DNA of 64,000 nt, from the NCBI RefSeq assembly GCF_000835495.1, contig NW_015622545.1:992001-1056000 (forward strand). Reading direction: 5' to 3'. The position numbers were made by a program, and so were the translations under genes. Below the pieces are notes generated by a model. That model saw only the letters and a program-made list of their open reading frames with translations, searched no databases and was not told the DNA's origin. Shown piece by piece: positions 31,468-42,054 of this stretch (position 1 is the first letter of the stretch; the number at the start of each line of letters is the position of its first letter). The stretch is from Cladophialophora immunda. Taxonomy: Eukaryota; Ascomycota; Eurotiomycetes; Chaetothyriales; Herpotrichiellaceae.

Positions 31468-32520
31468 TGTGGGCAGGCAATGACCAAGAAAGGTACCTCG
31501 GTGGTGGTACTAAAATGGCTTTGTCGACTAAAAAGAGGTAGACTTCGCCGGGGCCGAAGTCAGCAGGTAAGCGAAAATGGTGCAATGGAGCCAAGATTGG
31601 AGCGGATGATGGAGGCGAAGGATGATTGTGAAAGATCTTGAGATCGAGGGGGAAATCTCGAGTTTAAATGCTTTGCGGGGCCCCTCTCTGGACGGTGATA
31701 TCAAAAAGGTATGTTCTGTCTCTCCCCCTCTCTCCCAGCCCATCACGGCCGATCCCAGTCCATCACATTGTCCCAACCCTCAACAAATTCCTGTTTTTCT
31801 CGTATCCAAAACGCCCCCAACAGGGATCGAAGTGTGGTGTTGCATTTGAACCGTGGGTGGTTGTCATGTGCACCGCCCTCGACCGGCGGCGCTACGGGCT
31901 TGGCCCTCAGCCCGGGGGTGGGGGCGCGGAGGATCCGAGCAGCGCCCACCGAGCCAATGGGTCGACGAGGAGCGACGTCGGCGGTCTCGGCCACCCCCAG
32001 CTTGGAAGGTCGCTGGATGGTCAGCTCCATTGTCCGCGCGATCATTGGCTTCATGGTCGCCTGGAGAGTTTGCCGGATTGTTTGCTTGATCGCATGCTTG
32101 ATTCGCTGCCTGATGGGACGCTCGCGGGCAACGCCCGACTACTGGCTCGACGGTCTCCGCCAGGGGACCCCGATGGCCCCGCGGGTGGATCCCGATGGTG
32201 GGTGTGATTGTGTGCTTGATTGGCTGCCTCATTGTCTCCTTTTGTTCAGCTGGTTTCAGCTTCGTTTGCTAGTCTGGCCACTAGTTTCAGAGCCACTCCG
32301 CCCCCTTTCCAGCCAGCCAACCACACGGCCCCATCACACCACAGGTTATCCCCGCCCGCCCAGCCGTGCTCTCAAATATTTGGAAGGGTGGGCCCGTCAC
32401 CAAGTCAACCAGCCAATCACCGCGTCAACCAGCCTGATTCCATCGGATTCCATCTGATTTCGTGTCGTCATGACTTTTTGCCACCCCACACCGCCAGACG
32501 CCACCAATTTCCCTTCCCGC
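31468..32520. other. Intergenic region between coiled-coil gene and MAT1-2-1
   Basis: Upstream of the minus-strand coiled-coil gene. Contains CT-rich tracts (31710-31760 on plus) and short repeats such as TTGCTTGATCGCATGCTTGA and GATTGGCTGCCTCATTG (32075-32235). No gene recognised. Confidence 0.5.
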
Positions 32521-32753
32521 CCCCCCCCAATTTCCCCCTTTCTCCCAGCCCCCTTCCCCCTTCGCCCTCGCCCTCGCCCTCCCCCCTTCCCCCCTCGCCC
32601 TCTCTCTCTTTTTTTCTTTCTCTTTTTTTTTCTCTCTCTGTGTGTGTGGGTGTGTGTGTGTGTCCCCCCCCTTCTCTCTCTCTGTGTGTGTGTCTCCCCC
32701 CCTCTCTCTTTCTGTGTGTGTGTGTGTCTTTCTCTTGCCCTGCCCCTCCCCTT
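32520..32753. repeat. Pyrimidine-rich and GTGTGT low-complexity tract
   Basis: C/T runs and TGTGTGTGTG blocks with CTCTCTCTCTGTGTGTG immediately 3' of the MAT1-2-1 stop codon. It may hold the 3' UTR, but no polyadenylation signal is evident. Confidence 0.85.
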
Positions 32754-34154
32754 TCACTCCAACATCCACAGGACCCGGTCCAACTCGGCCTGGAACTTGG
32801 CCCGCTCGGCGCTGCTGTCGAACTGCAAGGTCTCGAGGGGCTGGTGCTGGTGGTGGTTGTTCGTAGCAGTGGTAGTCGTAGTCGTAGTCGTAGCAGCCGC
32901 CGGCTTGAGCGACTCGTGCACCAGCAGGGCGTCGGCCTTGATGGCGTCCCAGTCGACCAGCGAGCTCATGAAGTCGTCGGCCGCGACGGAGGACCAGGTC
33001 GCCCGCGCAAAGGGGCCCGAGTGGTACCGCGTCGTCGCCTCGTCGTCGACCCCGATGACCATCTCGTCCGCGGCCGTCACGTGCTGGAAGCGCGCCATCT
33101 TCGTGGCGTAGTCGTGCTCGACGTGGCTGTGCCCGGCCGGCAAGATCACCGACATCTCGCCTTGGTGGCCGTGTCGGATGTGGCTGGGGAGGTGCGCACG
33201 CTCGCTGCCCATCAGCCACGTGGCGGAAATCTCTTGGCCCTCGCCGAAGAAGTGCGGTGCGGCGCTGACTCCGCGCGCAGCCTCGTCCATCGCCTTGCTG
33301 CGGTGACGCTCAGCTTCGTCAATCTCAGTGACATCCGTCATCTCAAGATCAGAACCAGATTGAGATTCGGTTTCTGCCTTGGCAGCGCGAGAAGCAGCGA
33401 GTTTCCGTGCCGTCATACGACGCTTCTTCTCGGATGGTTTGCGTGGAGCATACTGATAACCTGGATTCTCTGCTGCGTGCTGAGCTTTGATGTTGTCTGC
33501 CAACTCTTTGAACTGTGCTCGAACTTGTTCAGACTCCTCCCTCCATCTTTTCCCAAGGATGACTGAGATCTCATTGTTTGACAGTGCAGGCTTTACATCC
33601 TTGAGCGTGGGATGATGTTTGGCTCGGTAGAGAATGAATGCATTGGGCGGACGAGGAACTTTTGATTTTTTGCCAGGCAAGCGAATGGACTTGACCGGCG
33701 ACCCCTTGTTCAAACGTGCACGCTTGGGGGCTGGAGTGGGACTTGAGGTAGACATCATGGACTGATCTGAAGCCGATCGTGGCGGAGAGCTGCTCATGTC
33801 GGGCAGACCATTTCCGGTCGCGGGGAGTTCATGAGCCAGGCGAATGCGACAGACTTCAGCTGAGTGATCAACAAGTATAACAGCAGGAGCATTGTTGAAG
33901 TAGGCGCTACAAGAAGTTAGCAGAGAGCAATTGTTGTCTGGAGATTCTTACCTGAAGCGCGAACGAAGATCCGTAATGTTGGCTTCGCTGAGATTGATCG
34001 CCATGAAGTATGGAATCACCAACTCATTCTTGTTAGCGGTGAATGAGGCAACACCCATCTGCCACATGATGTCCATTTGGGCTTTGCTCAATCCAACTGG
34101 CACCGAGTTTGCTTGGCCTTTGGCATCAAGCACAGGGTTGGAAATGTCCTCCAT
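32754..34154 (-). CDS. MAT1-2-1: Mating-type protein MAT1-2-1 (MATA_HMG box transcription factor)
   Basis: Two coding exons, 34154-33952 and 33906-32754, joined across a 45-nt intron (33951-33907: GTAAGAATC, branch GCTAAC, TTGTAG), give 451 residues. The first ATG after a 5'-UTR intron is 34154. Residues ~151-220 are an HMG box: VPRPPNAFILYR, LSNNEISVILGKRWREE, AQFKELADNIK, NPGYQYAPRKPSEKKRR. This is the MATA_HMG subfamily that specifies the MAT1-2 idiomorph and acts in the nucleus with the alpha-box MAT1-1-1 protein to control mating genes. The N-terminal 100 residues (ELVIPYFMAINLSEANITDL...) resemble MAT1-2-1 N-termini. The C-terminal ~220 residues are variable, with an NHHQHQ-containing Thr-rich stretch. 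The intron usually found at a Ser codon inside the box is absent. No APN2 or SLA2 was seen nearby. Confidence 0.92.
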
Positions 34155-34167
34155 CCTGGAAGAGCTT

Positions 34168-34212
34168 CTGGCCAATTTCAGTATTGATCAAGCAGTCCTG
34201 GTCCAAACTTAC
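34168..34212 (-). other. Predicted 5'-UTR intron of MAT1-2-1
   Basis: On the minus strand: GTAAGTTTGG at 34212, branch-like ACTGAAAT, CCAG at 34168; 45 nt, the same length as the coding intron. No ATG lies in the ~90 bases upstream, so the exon before it is probably untranslated. Confidence 0.6.
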
Positions 34213-34224
34213 GGTGCGATCTGA

Positions 34225-34350
34225 GGTGTTTCGTTCAGGGGACTTTGATGCTGACGGCTTGAATTGAGACAATGGAGTGAGTGAGAGAGATGAGAGGGAG
34301 TAAGATTGCTGAGAGGAGAGATTTATGTGAAAAGCCGTTGAAGTCGAAAG
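34225..34350 (-). promoter_or_regulatory. CT-rich 5' region of MAT1-2-1
   Basis: Minus-strand tract with TCTCTCCTCTCAGC and CTCTCATCTCTCTCACTCAC, typical of fungal core promoters and transcript starts. CACATAAATC just upstream could act as a weak TATA-like element. Confidence 0.4.
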
Positions 34351-35333
34351 TGACTTGAGGGTGAATTCTGCCGCACCAGGACAGAATTTTCACTTCTCAA
34401 TAGCGATGCTATTATTCCTGCCACCCAGATGAATAACAGCTCACTTCACTGTGCCTCTAACCGTCTGCTTGGCGTGAGGCTGAAGCTCTCACGAGCCATA
34501 GCCATACACAACAGAAGTCGGGGCGTGTTGTTTTGTCAGCCTTGCGGGCTCGTAGTTTGATCCAGCACTGTCGAGCAGCCACATCAATCCTTTTTGGTTT
34601 TCAACCCACTCAACATTGTCTTCTGATCTCTGAAATCAAATTTTCCGGAGAGAAGATACTGAGGTGCACACAGCTGGGGAAACGAGCAGTTATGGGCGTC
34701 CGCAATGTCTTCAAACTCCAGGAAATACTCAATCGGAGATCAAGATCTTCTGCCAACGTGCTCAAAGTCCGCATGCATCTGAGCATAACAGAGGAAGCTA
34801 CCGAGAAGTCAGTCGGGGTCGGTATGGTACCGGCGCACCTCCTAGTGATTTCCTACCACGATGTGGCCACTTCGAACAAGCGGCTCCTGGCTTCTCACAA
34901 TCCTGGGCCTCATTCGCACTTTCGAGCCCAACAATATTACACTCGCAAAGAAAATTGAAGAAGGAGATACGCAAAGTGGGTATAGCAAAGGGGCGGCTGC
35001 CAAATTAAGGGTGGACTGTGCGCTTTTGAACAAAGAATGCTGAACCGTTTCCGGAACCAACGTGTCCTCATTCCTTCGGCTGTTTGAGTCAAGATAGGCC
35101 TGCGCTGCCACCCGAAATGATTGCTATGGATACACCCCTGGCCCCTGCGGTACCATTTGCTAAAAACATTGCCGTCAATGTGTATCTCGAGGAGGTGAGC
35201 CAGACACTCGACGACACTCACAAATTCTTTACACGAAGCTCTGCTCCGGGTCAACACGTCCATCAACACCGCTGCTGAGATGAAGGTGGCAATGCTGCTC
35301 CTCCCAACTTACCACCCAGTTGTGGTGCTCTGA
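34351..35333. other. Upstream region of MAT1-2-1, no complete gene model
   Basis: Non-repetitive. Several plus frames (34533-34958, 34664-35008, 34861-35043, and 35117 onward starting MIAMDTPLAPAVPF) look protein-like, but I could not join them with consistent GT-AG introns. Candidate splice sites include GTGAGCC at 35195 and CTGACTCTTGCAG ending at 35342. It may be a decayed gene. Confidence 0.35.
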
Positions 35334-35789
35334 CTCTTGCAGTTGTCCCTCAAACGGTATGTCATCAACCCCGATGGACCGATTCATTCTCCATCATTCT
35401 ATATTGCAGTGCACTCAAGGCTGACCGGCTTGCCAAATCAGGTTACTTCTCCTTCCGCCGCCCAGTGGATGATCAGCGCCCAGGCCGCCTACGCCCCAGA
35501 GGAGCAGCAGTCGCCCACATCGGCCGGCAGTCCCGCATCCACTCCCAGCCTGATCCTCGACACCGCCCATGACCATGAGAGCCCTCGCTTCACCGACTAT
35601 CTCACCATTGACGCCGTCAATGCCGACCAGCAGGCCGCATATGCGCGCACCAACGGTCCTTCCCAGGCTGCGCTGCATTTCCACCCCCAAATCTGCCCCC
35701 CGATCTTGGGATTTGATCCCCGGGTCATCCAAGACGACTTCGATCCGTTCAACCTGGATCTGTTCGCGTTCCAACCAAACCGCAAGTGA
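35334..35789 (+). CDS. Hypothetical C-terminal exon or remnant, head-to-head with MAT1-2-1
   Basis: Open for about 150 codons with no ATG start. GTATGTCATC at 35356 looks like a splice donor, and GATGATCAG ending near 35477 is an acceptor that keeps the downstream frame. From AQAAYAPEEQQSP onward the protein is Ser/Thr/Pro-rich, then ends with PILGFDPRVIQDDFDPFNLD and LFAFQPNRK before a stop. The terminal motif reminds me of C-termini of MAT1-1-1 proteins in some Pezizomycotina, but that is a weak recollection and no alpha box was found upstream. It could be an idiomorph remnant or an unrelated MAT1-2-specific gene. Confidence 0.3.
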   Translation, partial: LLQLSLKRYVINPDGPIHSPSFYIAVHSRLTGLPNQVTSPSAAQWMISAQAAYAPEEQQSPTSAGSPASTPSLILDTAHDHESPRFTDYLTIDAVNADQQAAYARTNGPSQAALHFHPQICPPILGFDPRVIQDDFDPFNLDLFAFQPNRK

Positions 35790-36279
35790 AGAGCATGGCA
35801 CGGCACACAGGGGCATGGCGGTGCACAAGACGCAAGGGAGGTTCCGGTGGCGGGCGGTCCTGATCTTGGACTGGTGAGCAAACACACACATGGGGGGGAC
35901 GCACACACAACATAGGCGCTGAGAGTGCAGCTGCGGGGGGCATTGCATGGAGGCAAGCTTGGGCGGGGAAGCCTGGAGGATGGGCCACAGCTTTGGGCAT
36001 GGGAGCAGCCTGGAGCATGGGGGGGCAAGCCTAGAGCATGGGCAGCAGAAATAAGCATGAGCGTAGGCCTGTGCTTAGGGATGAAGTAAATAATTGGAAG
36101 TATGCCTGGGCATGGGAAGCAGCCTGGAGTTTGGGGGGCGGCATTAGGCATGGGAGTAGCCTAGAGCTTGGGGCGGGGAAGCCTGGAGTTTGGGGGCGTG
36201 GGAAGGGAATAATTTTCGTTAGCACCCTTGTGGAATCTTTGCCGACTCACCATCGTCATTTGATTGTCATTTGGTGAGA
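35790..36279. repeat. GCCTGGAGCATGGG repeats
   Basis: 35960-36200 repeats GAAGCCTGGAGTTTGGGGG, GCAGCCTGGAGCATGGG and related words six or so times. No gene. Confidence 0.6.
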
Positions 36280-36339
36280 TGCCAAGACATAACGACATGC
36301 CAAGACATAACAACATGCTCATGTCGTTATGTCTTGGCA
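36280..36339. repeat. Perfect 20-bp inverted repeat with 20-base loop
   Basis: TGCCAAGACATAACGACATG at 36280-36299 is exactly complementary to 36320-36339. The stem word also occurs singly in the left arm (about 26081), as a mutated form in the right arm (about 40500), and as variants near 1515 and 1806. Confidence 0.9.
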
Positions 36340-37657
36340 CGCAGCTCTGGAATCTTGGGGGGGGGGTGAGGGAGAGAGAGGGGAATGCCCGTGACGCCTG
36401 TGGCATCTGCCTCTGCCTCTGCCTCTGCCTCCAAGCCCAGAGCCCAGAGAAAAAGGGGGAATCTCGGGGGTGCAGAATCTCGTCCGAGTTTCAAGCGCAG
36501 AGAGGAACGGGAAGGTTGTCTCCTTCTCAGAACATTGGCGGGGCGTTGTTGACTCACCTCCATAGGCCATGGCCCCTCTGTCCAGGACCCGTACACACGC
36601 GTGACTCCAGAGGTTCCATCCCACCATCCGACCAGAAGCCTATTCCATCCACCACATGTCGGGTGTATTGGTGATGAGCGTCCCTGGCAAAAGGTGCAAA
36701 GGAGGGTGGTTCCACAGGTGCAAAAGGGGGGGTGGTTCCACAGCTGGAGCAGAAGGTCAAAAAGCAAGTCAGCAGCGAAGTTCTTGCTCAGACCGCCCCC
36801 TCTTTCTGAGCGCCAGGTCTCAGCTTGTTTGTGGGTGTGTGGATTTTCCCCCTCCGCACGTCGACGCCAGAGGGCAGAGAAGTGTCCCGAAGGAGCCTGA
36901 TGACGCGAGGTGCAGGGGGAGAATTGGAAAAAGAACCAGAAAAATTCAAAGCGGGGTGGGAGAATTGGAAAAAGAACCAGCAAAATCAAGGCGGGGAGCC
37001 GCCCGTCAACGCCACCGACTCCCGTGCAACTCCCGGCGGCCAATCCCATCACCGCGAGGACATGCATTGACTGCACAGGTGAAACACAGGTGCAGCCAGC
37101 TGAGCAGAAATACGAGGTCCCTGCAGCCAAAAAGCAATATCGAGACATACCTATGCACCGGACTTGGACAAGTTCCATGCATCATCGGAGCAGAATACGA
37201 GTTCCCTGCAGCCAAAAGCAATCAGAACATATCTGTGCACCGGACTTGGAAAAGGTCCATGCATGAAGTTGCAAAAGGTCCCTGCAGCCAAAAAGCAATA
37301 TCAGAAACATACCTATGCATCAAGGTGCAATAGTTCCATGCATCATGCACCCCGAAAGGGTAATTGAAGAGGAGGAGTTTTGCCAGTTCCGTGCATCATC
37401 ATCTGAGCAGAAGACGAGTATGAAGCAGCCCCAAGTCCAAGGCCCTGTCATCTTAAAGGCTGTGTCATCTGCCCCGTGTTGCAATCAGATCTGTGAGAAA
37501 CCAGGAAGAAAGAAGTCCAAGGCCTCTCATCTCAAAGGCCCTATCTCAAAGGCCCTGTCTCAAAAGACCCTGTCTCAAAGGCCCTGTCATCTGCCCGGTG
37601 TTGCAATCCGATCTTTGAGCATACCTCTTCCGGGAAACACTTACGAGAGAGACAGCC
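36340..37657. repeat. Tandem duplications upstream of the C2H2 gene
   Basis: 36915-37000: GAGAATTGGAAAAAGAACCA twice, about 51 bp apart. 37112-37360: about three units of 80-87 bp with TCCCTGCAGCCAAAAAGC and GTTCCATGCATCAT. 37440-37600: AAGGCCCTGTCTCAAA units. 36400-36430 is a CTGCCTCTGCCTCTGCCTC tract. No gene supported. Confidence 0.7.
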
Positions 37658-38923
37658 ATGGACGGTCCATATCCTTGCTCGAGGTGTCCACGGAGATTTG
37701 CCCGCAAAGCATATCTCGCTAACCACATGAGAGCACACCGGGCTGGACCACCATACGTATGCCCAACCTGCACCAAACCGCTCAACAACAAGCTCGACTA
37801 CCAGAGTCACCTCAAGTGCCACGATAGCAAGCGCCCGTGGCAGCCGTGTCCGAAAGAGGGCTGCGATCGGGCATTTCGACGCGTGGACGTCTTGCAACGG
37901 CACATTGAAGACCACGACAACCCGGCCCGCCGGCGGATCCAGTGTCCTCAAGAGGGGTGCGACAAGTCATATGTCCACAAGGCCGACTTGAAACGGCACA
38001 TGGTGTACCACGACCAGAATAGCCGGGGCATCCCTTGTCCTCACGAGGGCTGCCACAAGGCATTTATCCGCACGGACCACTGGAGAGAGCACCTCAAACA
38101 CCATGACAACAGCCGGCTGAAAGCGTGTCCAAAAGAGGGCTGCCGTCGGGCATATATCCGCCCGCAGAACTTGAAACGGCACATCGAATCCCACGACAAG
38201 ACCCGCCGGCGGCTCAAGTGTCCTGCAGCGGGCTGCGATATGTCGTATACCCTCCCGGGCAACTTGACACGGCACATCGAATCCCACGACGAGAACCGCC
38301 CGAGGAAAACGTGTCCGGAAGTGGGCTGCGACAAGTCATATACCCGCGCGGACCACTTGACCACGCACATCAGGTCGGCCCATCACCGCATTGCCAGCTT
38401 TCGGTGTAGCGACTGTCAGCAAGGGGGGTTCAGTCGGGCCGCGACGAGAGACCGGCACCAAAGGTACCACTGCCGTAAAGCACGGGCGCGCCGAGCAGCC
38501 CAGAATCTTCCACCCGAGACGGCTCCCCAACCCATGACATTTTTGCGACCTTCAGGTTCACATCTGGAGCTGCCGTGGGACTCGCATCGGGTGGAGGAGC
38601 TGCTGAACGGATATCGTCAGGTGGAGGAGCTGCCGTGGGAGTCGCATCAGGTGGACGAGCTCTTCCAGGAGTCGCATCTGGTGGAGGAGCTCTTCCAGGA
38701 GTCACATCTGGTGGAGGAGCTGGTGCCCGAGTGTCGTCAGGTAGAAGAGATGCTTTGGGAGTATCATCAGGTAGAAGAGATGCTGCCTGAGTGTCGCCAG
38801 GTAGAGATGCTTTGGGAGTATCACCAGCTCGACATGCCGTTCTATATACCTTTACACGCGGATGGTATTGGCGCCGGCCCATCTGTGGAGTTTGCGGCGT
38901 TTGCCCCGGAGCCGGGAAGTTGA
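37658..38923 (+). CDS. Nine-finger C2H2 zinc-finger protein with C-terminal decapeptide repeat
   Basis: A single exon of 421 residues from ATG 37658. Residues 7-271 form nine C2H2 fingers. Fingers 3-8 have the TFIIIA-like spacing C-x4-C-x12-H (for example CPKEGCDRAFRRVDVLQRH) and are joined by short basic linkers; finger 9 (CSDCQQGGFSR...) is shorter. Residues 301-390 are nine tandem 10-residue units (QVEELPWESH, LVEELFQESH, QVEEMLPECR), matching 30-bp DNA repeats; their acidic, amphipathic pattern could serve as an activation or interaction surface (inference). Likely a nuclear DNA- or RNA-binding protein; the target is unknown. Its stop lies at the inner edge of the right inverted-repeat arm, 3.5 kb from the MAT1-2-1 start codon. 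Confidence 0.75.
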   Translation: MDGPYPCSRCPRRFARKAYLANHMRAHRAGPPYVCPTCTKPLNNKLDYQSHLKCHDSKRPWQPCPKEGCDRAFRRVDVLQRHIEDHDNPARRRIQCPQEGCDKSYVHKADLKRHMVYHDQNSRGIPCPHEGCHKAFIRTDHWREHLKHHDNSRLKACPKEGCRRAYIRPQNLKRHIESHDKTRRRLKCPAAGCDMSYTLPGNLTRHIESHDENRPRKTCPEVGCDKSYTRADHLTTHIRSAHHRIASFRCSDCQQGGFSRAATRDRHQRYHCRKARARRAAQNLPPETAPQPMTFLRPSGSHLELPWDSHRVEELLNGYRQVEELPWESHQVDELFQESHLVEELFQESHLVEELVPECRQVEEMLWEYHQVEEMLPECRQVEMLWEYHQLDMPFYIPLHADGIGAGPSVEFAAFAPEPGS

Positions 38924-41900
38924 CGGGGCCGCCACGTTGGCTGCTGGGTGCAGGTTTGGCGTCGAGCGGGTGATTTTTCCGGAAAATGCAAACTTTGTTC
39001 GAGTTTGGCGAGGAAAAGGCGGCGGTGCGAGTCGATGGGCGTCGGTGGGCGGGCGTAGCGCGAGGCGACGGCGTGGTCGAGCGGGTGTCTTTTCCGGGAG
39101 ACGCGCCCGGTGGTCGGTCGAGGGTGTTGGACCAAGGCCCACGGTGGGCGATGGCGAGTTGCTGGGTGCCCTGCGCGCCGCCGATGGGTGTCGCCCGCAT
39201 GTCTTTTCCGGCACATCTTGCTTGCAGCATCACCATCAACCACCATGGATCCACCACCATCTTGCTTGCAGCATCCACCATCTTGCATCGACAATGTGTA
39301 TATGCATCGCGTTCCATCTCTTGCGGCATCGGTTTCCTCTCTGGCGGCGTCATCTGCATCGGGTTCGTGGGCGGGCGGTTGGTCAGAAAAACCGGAAGAC
39401 GGGCGGCCAGAACAGAAGAGCACCCCTCACCGGCCACCACAGATGCATCACGCGATGACCGGCGTCGAGAGCCACCCTCGGAGGTCGGGAGAGCCATCGC
39501 CATCCTCGAAAGGTGCTGTTGGGGTGCAAAGGCGGTGAGGTGAGCAGCCAGGAGACCACCCCCCCTGGACCGGCCGAACGACCGACACAGACACACGCAC
39601 AGCCTGCCCAGCGATGCATGGCGACATGGAAGAGACGGGAGATGCATGGACCTTGCCGTTGGTGCACGTCGGGACGGTGCAAACGCCTCTGCAACAAAGA
39701 AAATGCCGGTGGTGGGTGGTGATGGTGAAGGATGAAGTCGTTGACGGTCGTGGGAACAAAGACCGCGCCTTGTGCCAAAGTCGCCTAGCGGATCGCCTTC
39801 ACGTTGATCCGATCCGAATGTCCGACTGTCCGAAGAGCCGAATATCGACCGAAGAGTCGCTGGCGTGTCGTTGGGGGGGAATTCTGCCAGACCATACCTC
39901 CAGCGCGCACCACCACCACTCCGGCGCCTGTACGGCGATGCCCACCACCACGGTGGCCTTCTGGGCGAGAGGGCAAGCTAGCCTAGCCGCCCATGGCCGC
40001 CAAAACTCGATGGTGGAAGTGTGTGTGCCCGTTGGTGCTGGGGGGGGAGCGGCGGGACGGGGCCCTCCAACTCTGGGCTGACTTCCATGCATCTGGCATG
40101 CAGACGTCACTGGCCGGCGAGAAGGGCTTGGACGCAAAGATGGCCGACTGGTCCATGCCGCTTTAGCGTGCGGGAAAGCCAGAGGGCTCGCCGTCGTGGT
40201 TGGCAAAGGCCGTCCCGGGTGCTGCGGGTGGTCGGGGCTCTGCAGCAACGAGGAAAACCACCACCGGCATTCGTTCCTCCGCTGCTGGGCCCGCCTGGTT
40301 GGGATTTGGATGGGATTTGGATGGGATGTGGATCCGCTGCGGCTGTTGGTGCTGCTGCTGGAGCGGGATGGGGAGGTGGTGGGTGCATGTTGGCCCGGCT
40401 GCTCGCAAGATGCTCATGGGATGTGGCACCCGAAGCCTCCGACTTCTCCTCGACGACTCCAGATCGATCCAAGCCGAGTGGTGGCGCCAGAGCTGCGTGC
40501 CAAGGCAGAACGACATGCCGATGTCGTTGTCGTGGTGTCTGCTTGCTGCTGTGCATCTCCGACACGGCCGACATGATGAATCCGCATCGATCCAAGTCCA
40601 GTGGTGACGACATGGCCTGCTCGGACGGCGTGGCCAGCGAGACGGACTTGGCTGCCGCAGGAAATGATGCCGACGGGGCAGGCAGGGTGCTTGCTTGGCC
40701 GAGAGGCGTCGAAAGGTCAAAGTCTCCATGTATGGCCAGCGTCCTGCGTGCGTAGGAACCATACGATGCTGCGGCATCAACGAAGGGTTGTCGTGGAAAG
40801 AAGTCGACGGCGAGCACCCGGGCACGAGCTTGCCTCAGCGTACGGCTTTCGAAGGAGACCATCCATTCCCATCCTGGTTGACAGAGCAGCTGTGACGAAC
40901 GCTCGCCGGCGTGAAGAGATTGTGCCTGGCCTGGTAGATTCTGCACCTCGATGATCAATGAGAGGCAGTGATCTCTGCTCAGAGGCGCCGAGAATCGGAC
41001 ACCTTGGTACCGAGAACGAGAAGCTTGCTGGCAATGGCGTCACCAGTCAACATCTTGACGCTGAGACCGAGGTTTGGGGCTCCAAGATGGTAAGTGGGTT
41101 GGCTGTCATGACCGGCCTGGTCTGCACGGCAGTGGTCGTTGGTGGCAGCAGCCAGCCATTGAAGCCACAGGCCCGGAAGACAGCCAGTTGTGTATCCATC
41201 TCCGTGCATGCTCTTTTCCAGATGATGTTGTTGTTGTTGTGCAGCAAGCAGCCTTGCCAAGTTCCGCTGCCCTTGCCGAAACGGAATGCTTACCTCAGTC
41301 TTGACATTGGCCATGTTGAATTCCTTCCTGAGATCGGCCGACAGCAGCAACGTCACCCTGGGCTCGGCCGGTGGAGGTCGTGGAGGTCGAGCGAGGGTAC
41401 ATGCCCGCCGGGCCACGAGAAGCAAAGGCAGACGGTCTGTCCTTGTGGCAGAGGCGTCGTGTCCTCTCCACGAGTGGGCGATCCGGGGGTGATGTTGCCA
41501 TCCCTGCAGGGTCAGTGCATTTGTCACGGGCGGAGGGGACTGCAGTATACTTACCATGGGGGTCGACCATTGTGAAGAACCTCGATCTTTGCTGCATCGT
41601 TCAACGAAGGACACTGTCGGTGCTTGGTGAGGTAGGAGGAGGAACCGCTGGAACAAGGAAAGAGGCCGCAATGGCCTGAGAGTCGTATTGACTCCATTGC
41701 CTTGATGGCGTGTGTGTGGTGTTGGGGCTGGCAGTCATGGCGGCAAGGGGGTAAGCCCTTCGTCCCGCCCCACGGCCATCAGCGAAGTGTCGACCACTAG
41801 CAAGATTGTCTGGACGTCGAGGCCGTTGAGCATGACGAGCACCAGTGAGAAAGTCAAGAGATGCTGAGCTTGCCGTCCTTCCACCAAGATCCAAGTATGG

Positions 41901-42054
41901 TATGGTATGGAGCCCACCTCTTGAGAGTCGTCTTGACACGAATGCCTTGATGGCATGTGTGTGTGCTATGTTGGGCTGTCCCTGAGGACTCTGAGAAGGA
42001 GAGAGGGGAGGGAGCTGCGTCGAGTGCAGGAGAAGTCGGTGGGCAGCCCATCCT

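Noticed and set aside
32220..33566. Plus-strand open frame of 448 codons
   Set aside because: It is antisense to the MAT1-2-1 HMG gene and a C/T tract; the minus strand has the conserved protein.
38430..39647. Minus-strand open frame of 405 codons with PPPDATPGRA repeats
   Set aside because: Antisense to the C2H2 decapeptide repeat and then repeat-arm DNA; Pro-rich content is a by-product.
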